35,698 nt of DNA, from assembly GCA_003049485.1 (NCBI GenBank), contig PYST01000373.1:1-35698 (forward strand), read 5' to 3'. Both the position numbers and the translations under genes were made by a program. The notes beneath the pieces were generated by a model, which was not told the DNA's origin, searched no databases, and saw only the letters and a program-made list of their open reading frames with translations. Positions 33,901 to 35,698 of the stretch are shown one piece after another (within the stretch, counting starts at the first letter, position 1; each line of letters begins with the position of its first letter). Origin of the DNA: Ophioceras dolichostomum (taxonomy: Eukaryota > Ascomycota > Sordariomycetes > Magnaporthales > Ophioceraceae).

Positions 33901-35698
33901 GCACGACGTGATATGGAGAGGAGGAGAGAGACCGCATCATAGACGACCCCCGCGTGGGTGGCCGCAGCACGAGAAGCGAACAAGCAAGAAAACGTCGAGC
34001 TAGCATCGGACCGCCGTTGATGGTGTCCGTTGTACATGGCTGAAGATGCAAGCCCCCGTGGTAGCCTGCTTGGTTGAGCCTAGTCTTGTGTTTGCTTTTC
34101 TCACTTACGCCGTTGCAACCCGAGGCCGGCCACCGATGTACGGGGCATATTAGCTCTTTTCTGACGCTGAGCACGTCTCCGGTTGCCCTTGTTTTTGCAA
34201 AGCCCACGTACCACAGTAATCTCCCACATCAGATAAGAAGTGCTCCTGGTCTAGGGCACGTGGGAGGGAGGGAGGGGGCGAAATGAATAGCGAAAAGATA
34301 GGGGCTTGTTGCACGCCATCGCGAGGCGGTCAGGATATCAGACATCTTGTACGTAATGAACCGCCCTCTTCCGTGAGCGACATGGACAGTGGATGGATGT
34401 TCTGGGTTCGCAAGAGCAGCTCTGCAGCTGAGGGAGGGGGGGTCGGTCCCTTCCCGCCCGCTTCGCCTCCCCACTTCCCATGAACCCCCCACACCCGCGC
34501 TCAATCATCAGCCGAGCCCCGAGTTGGGTATTCCCATCCCCAGCCCCAGAAGAAGGTAACGGGGGAACGTGGATAAACTGGAGTCACCGTCCACGGCAGG
34601 AAGAGATCCCAGCCTGACCTATCTCGAAAGCAGCAGGTAGGCTGTACAAGGGATGGCAATACGATGCTAGCCTCAGGGTTGCTTCCTTTCTTCCTGACCT
34701 TTCCCCCTCACCAAAATGCATTCTCGGGGTCTACGCTATCCGACTGCGCTCGAGATTCCGGCAAAATTCCGAAAGATGATGGGGCATGATTTCGATATCA
34801 AGATCCCTTGATAGATGTAGCGCGACAGTAGGTATCGACCTAGGTACCTTGAAAAGTAGGGAATAATGGGAAGGGGCTTCCTCTTCTGTGCTTGGGCTAC
34901 GTCGGGTTGTACAGCTCCCCCACGCTGGCTGGCTCTTGAATATGGACCCCCTGAAACACCTCGCAGCGTCATCACTCCTGTCGTTGACCGAAAGACGCAC
35001 AAGGAAAGGTCTACCCCCAGCTATTCCGTATCCAGTAGAATCTGCAAATCGAGAAGCCAAGAGAGTGTATCAGGCGACTTGATCGAGCGATATGTTTTTT
35101 TTGGTTGCTTGTGTTGGACGTAGGGGGTTGGGTGGGAGGGTGCTTAATATCTCGTCTATCGATCTTGATACTGTTCGCTTCCAAAGTGGGAATGGGATGG
35201 ATGGCGGACGCGCCGGCGGCAGCGGCGGGCGGCGGAGGATCAACAAGGCACGGCACGAAAGCAAGCACGTACAGGACTAGTAGGCCGACGGGCGTCGGCC
35301 ATTGCCGCAAGTAGGCAAGCAAGCCATCCGCACCGTCCTTATCATTTGTGGCTTGCTTCTGTGATCATGGGTGGTTGGTTGATTGATGGTTGATGTGCCG
35401 GACCTATTTCTTGTTTGGTGATGTTCACGTGTCCACCTGAAGACTGCTCTGGCCGCGCAAGTATTAATCGAGTGTCTCAGTTGGCAAATATTTGCCCAGC
35501 TAGCCTTCTCGTCCTCCTCATTACCACTCTTGCGATATTTCATATTGGTCACCAGTCACTTACCCGGAGCTTGGCTGCTTTTGTTCCCCCCTTCCTGTGT
35601 TATTACCCCTCTCAGCCCCCAAAAAATTAATGTCCCCGCATAAAAAAAGGAGCTTCAATACGCTGTCATTTTACCATCGGCCTCTACAATTCTATCTA

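Larger units (their letters stand above)
28967..35698. other. Right-hand gene desert
   Basis: I find no supportable gene in the final 6.7 kb. The first 700 bases contain the 3' end of the small protein gene and a T-rich stretch near 29400-29470. TATAAA at about 30049 lies in a C/T-rich context but is followed by no convincing reading frame. The rest contains scattered TACCTAGGTA-like words, homopurine and homopyrimidine runs and short random frames. Confidence 0.5.

Overview
The window is nuclear DNA of a filamentous ascomycete (Pezizomycotina, most likely a Sordariomycete; the species is not recognised). The grounds are short spliceosomal introns (mostly 66-280 nt) with GTRNGT-like donors and CTRAC-like branch points, GC-rich codon third positions, pyrimidine-rich leaders, a Zn2Cys6 transcription factor, a fungal YAT-type amino acid permease and an Srk1/Rck2-type kinase. 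No tRNA, rRNA, CRISPR array or intact transposon was recognised. All gene models were spliced by eye, with exon phases checked by arithmetic.

Layout. The left 16 kb is the gene-rich part. On the minus strand are: the 5' part of an unrecognised Ser/Thr/Pro-linker protein that runs off the left edge (1-630); an intronless amino acid permease (1447-3180); a four-exon Srk1/Rck2-like MAPK-activated kinase (4895-7926); and, after a 3.5 kb spacer, a tentative 93-residue two-exon gene with a TATA box (11479-11826). Divergent from that, on the plus strand, is a five-exon Zn2Cys6 transcription factor of 811 residues (12928-16002).

From 16.0 to 28.15 kb there is no gene I can support. This desert holds an AT-richer island with a hairpin, a promoter-like CCAAT/TATA module with no evident gene, a CT microsatellite of about 410 bp, (GT)18 and (GATGCT)n microsatellites, a scaffold gap in poly-C, and several ACCTAGGT palindromes. 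A four-exon gene with a 17-nt microexon (28151-28966) encodes a small Cys/His-rich protein of a kind widespread in fungi. The last 6.7 kb again shows no supportable gene.

The genes do not form an obvious pathway or biosynthetic cluster. The kinase belongs to a stress-MAPK-responsive family and the permease to nutrient uptake. The transcription factor has no visible link to either beyond proximity. The points most worth checking are the in-frame 86-codon open extension after the kinase stop, the microexon gene, the Ile/Asp-rich partial protein at the left edge, and the structure of the gene deserts.
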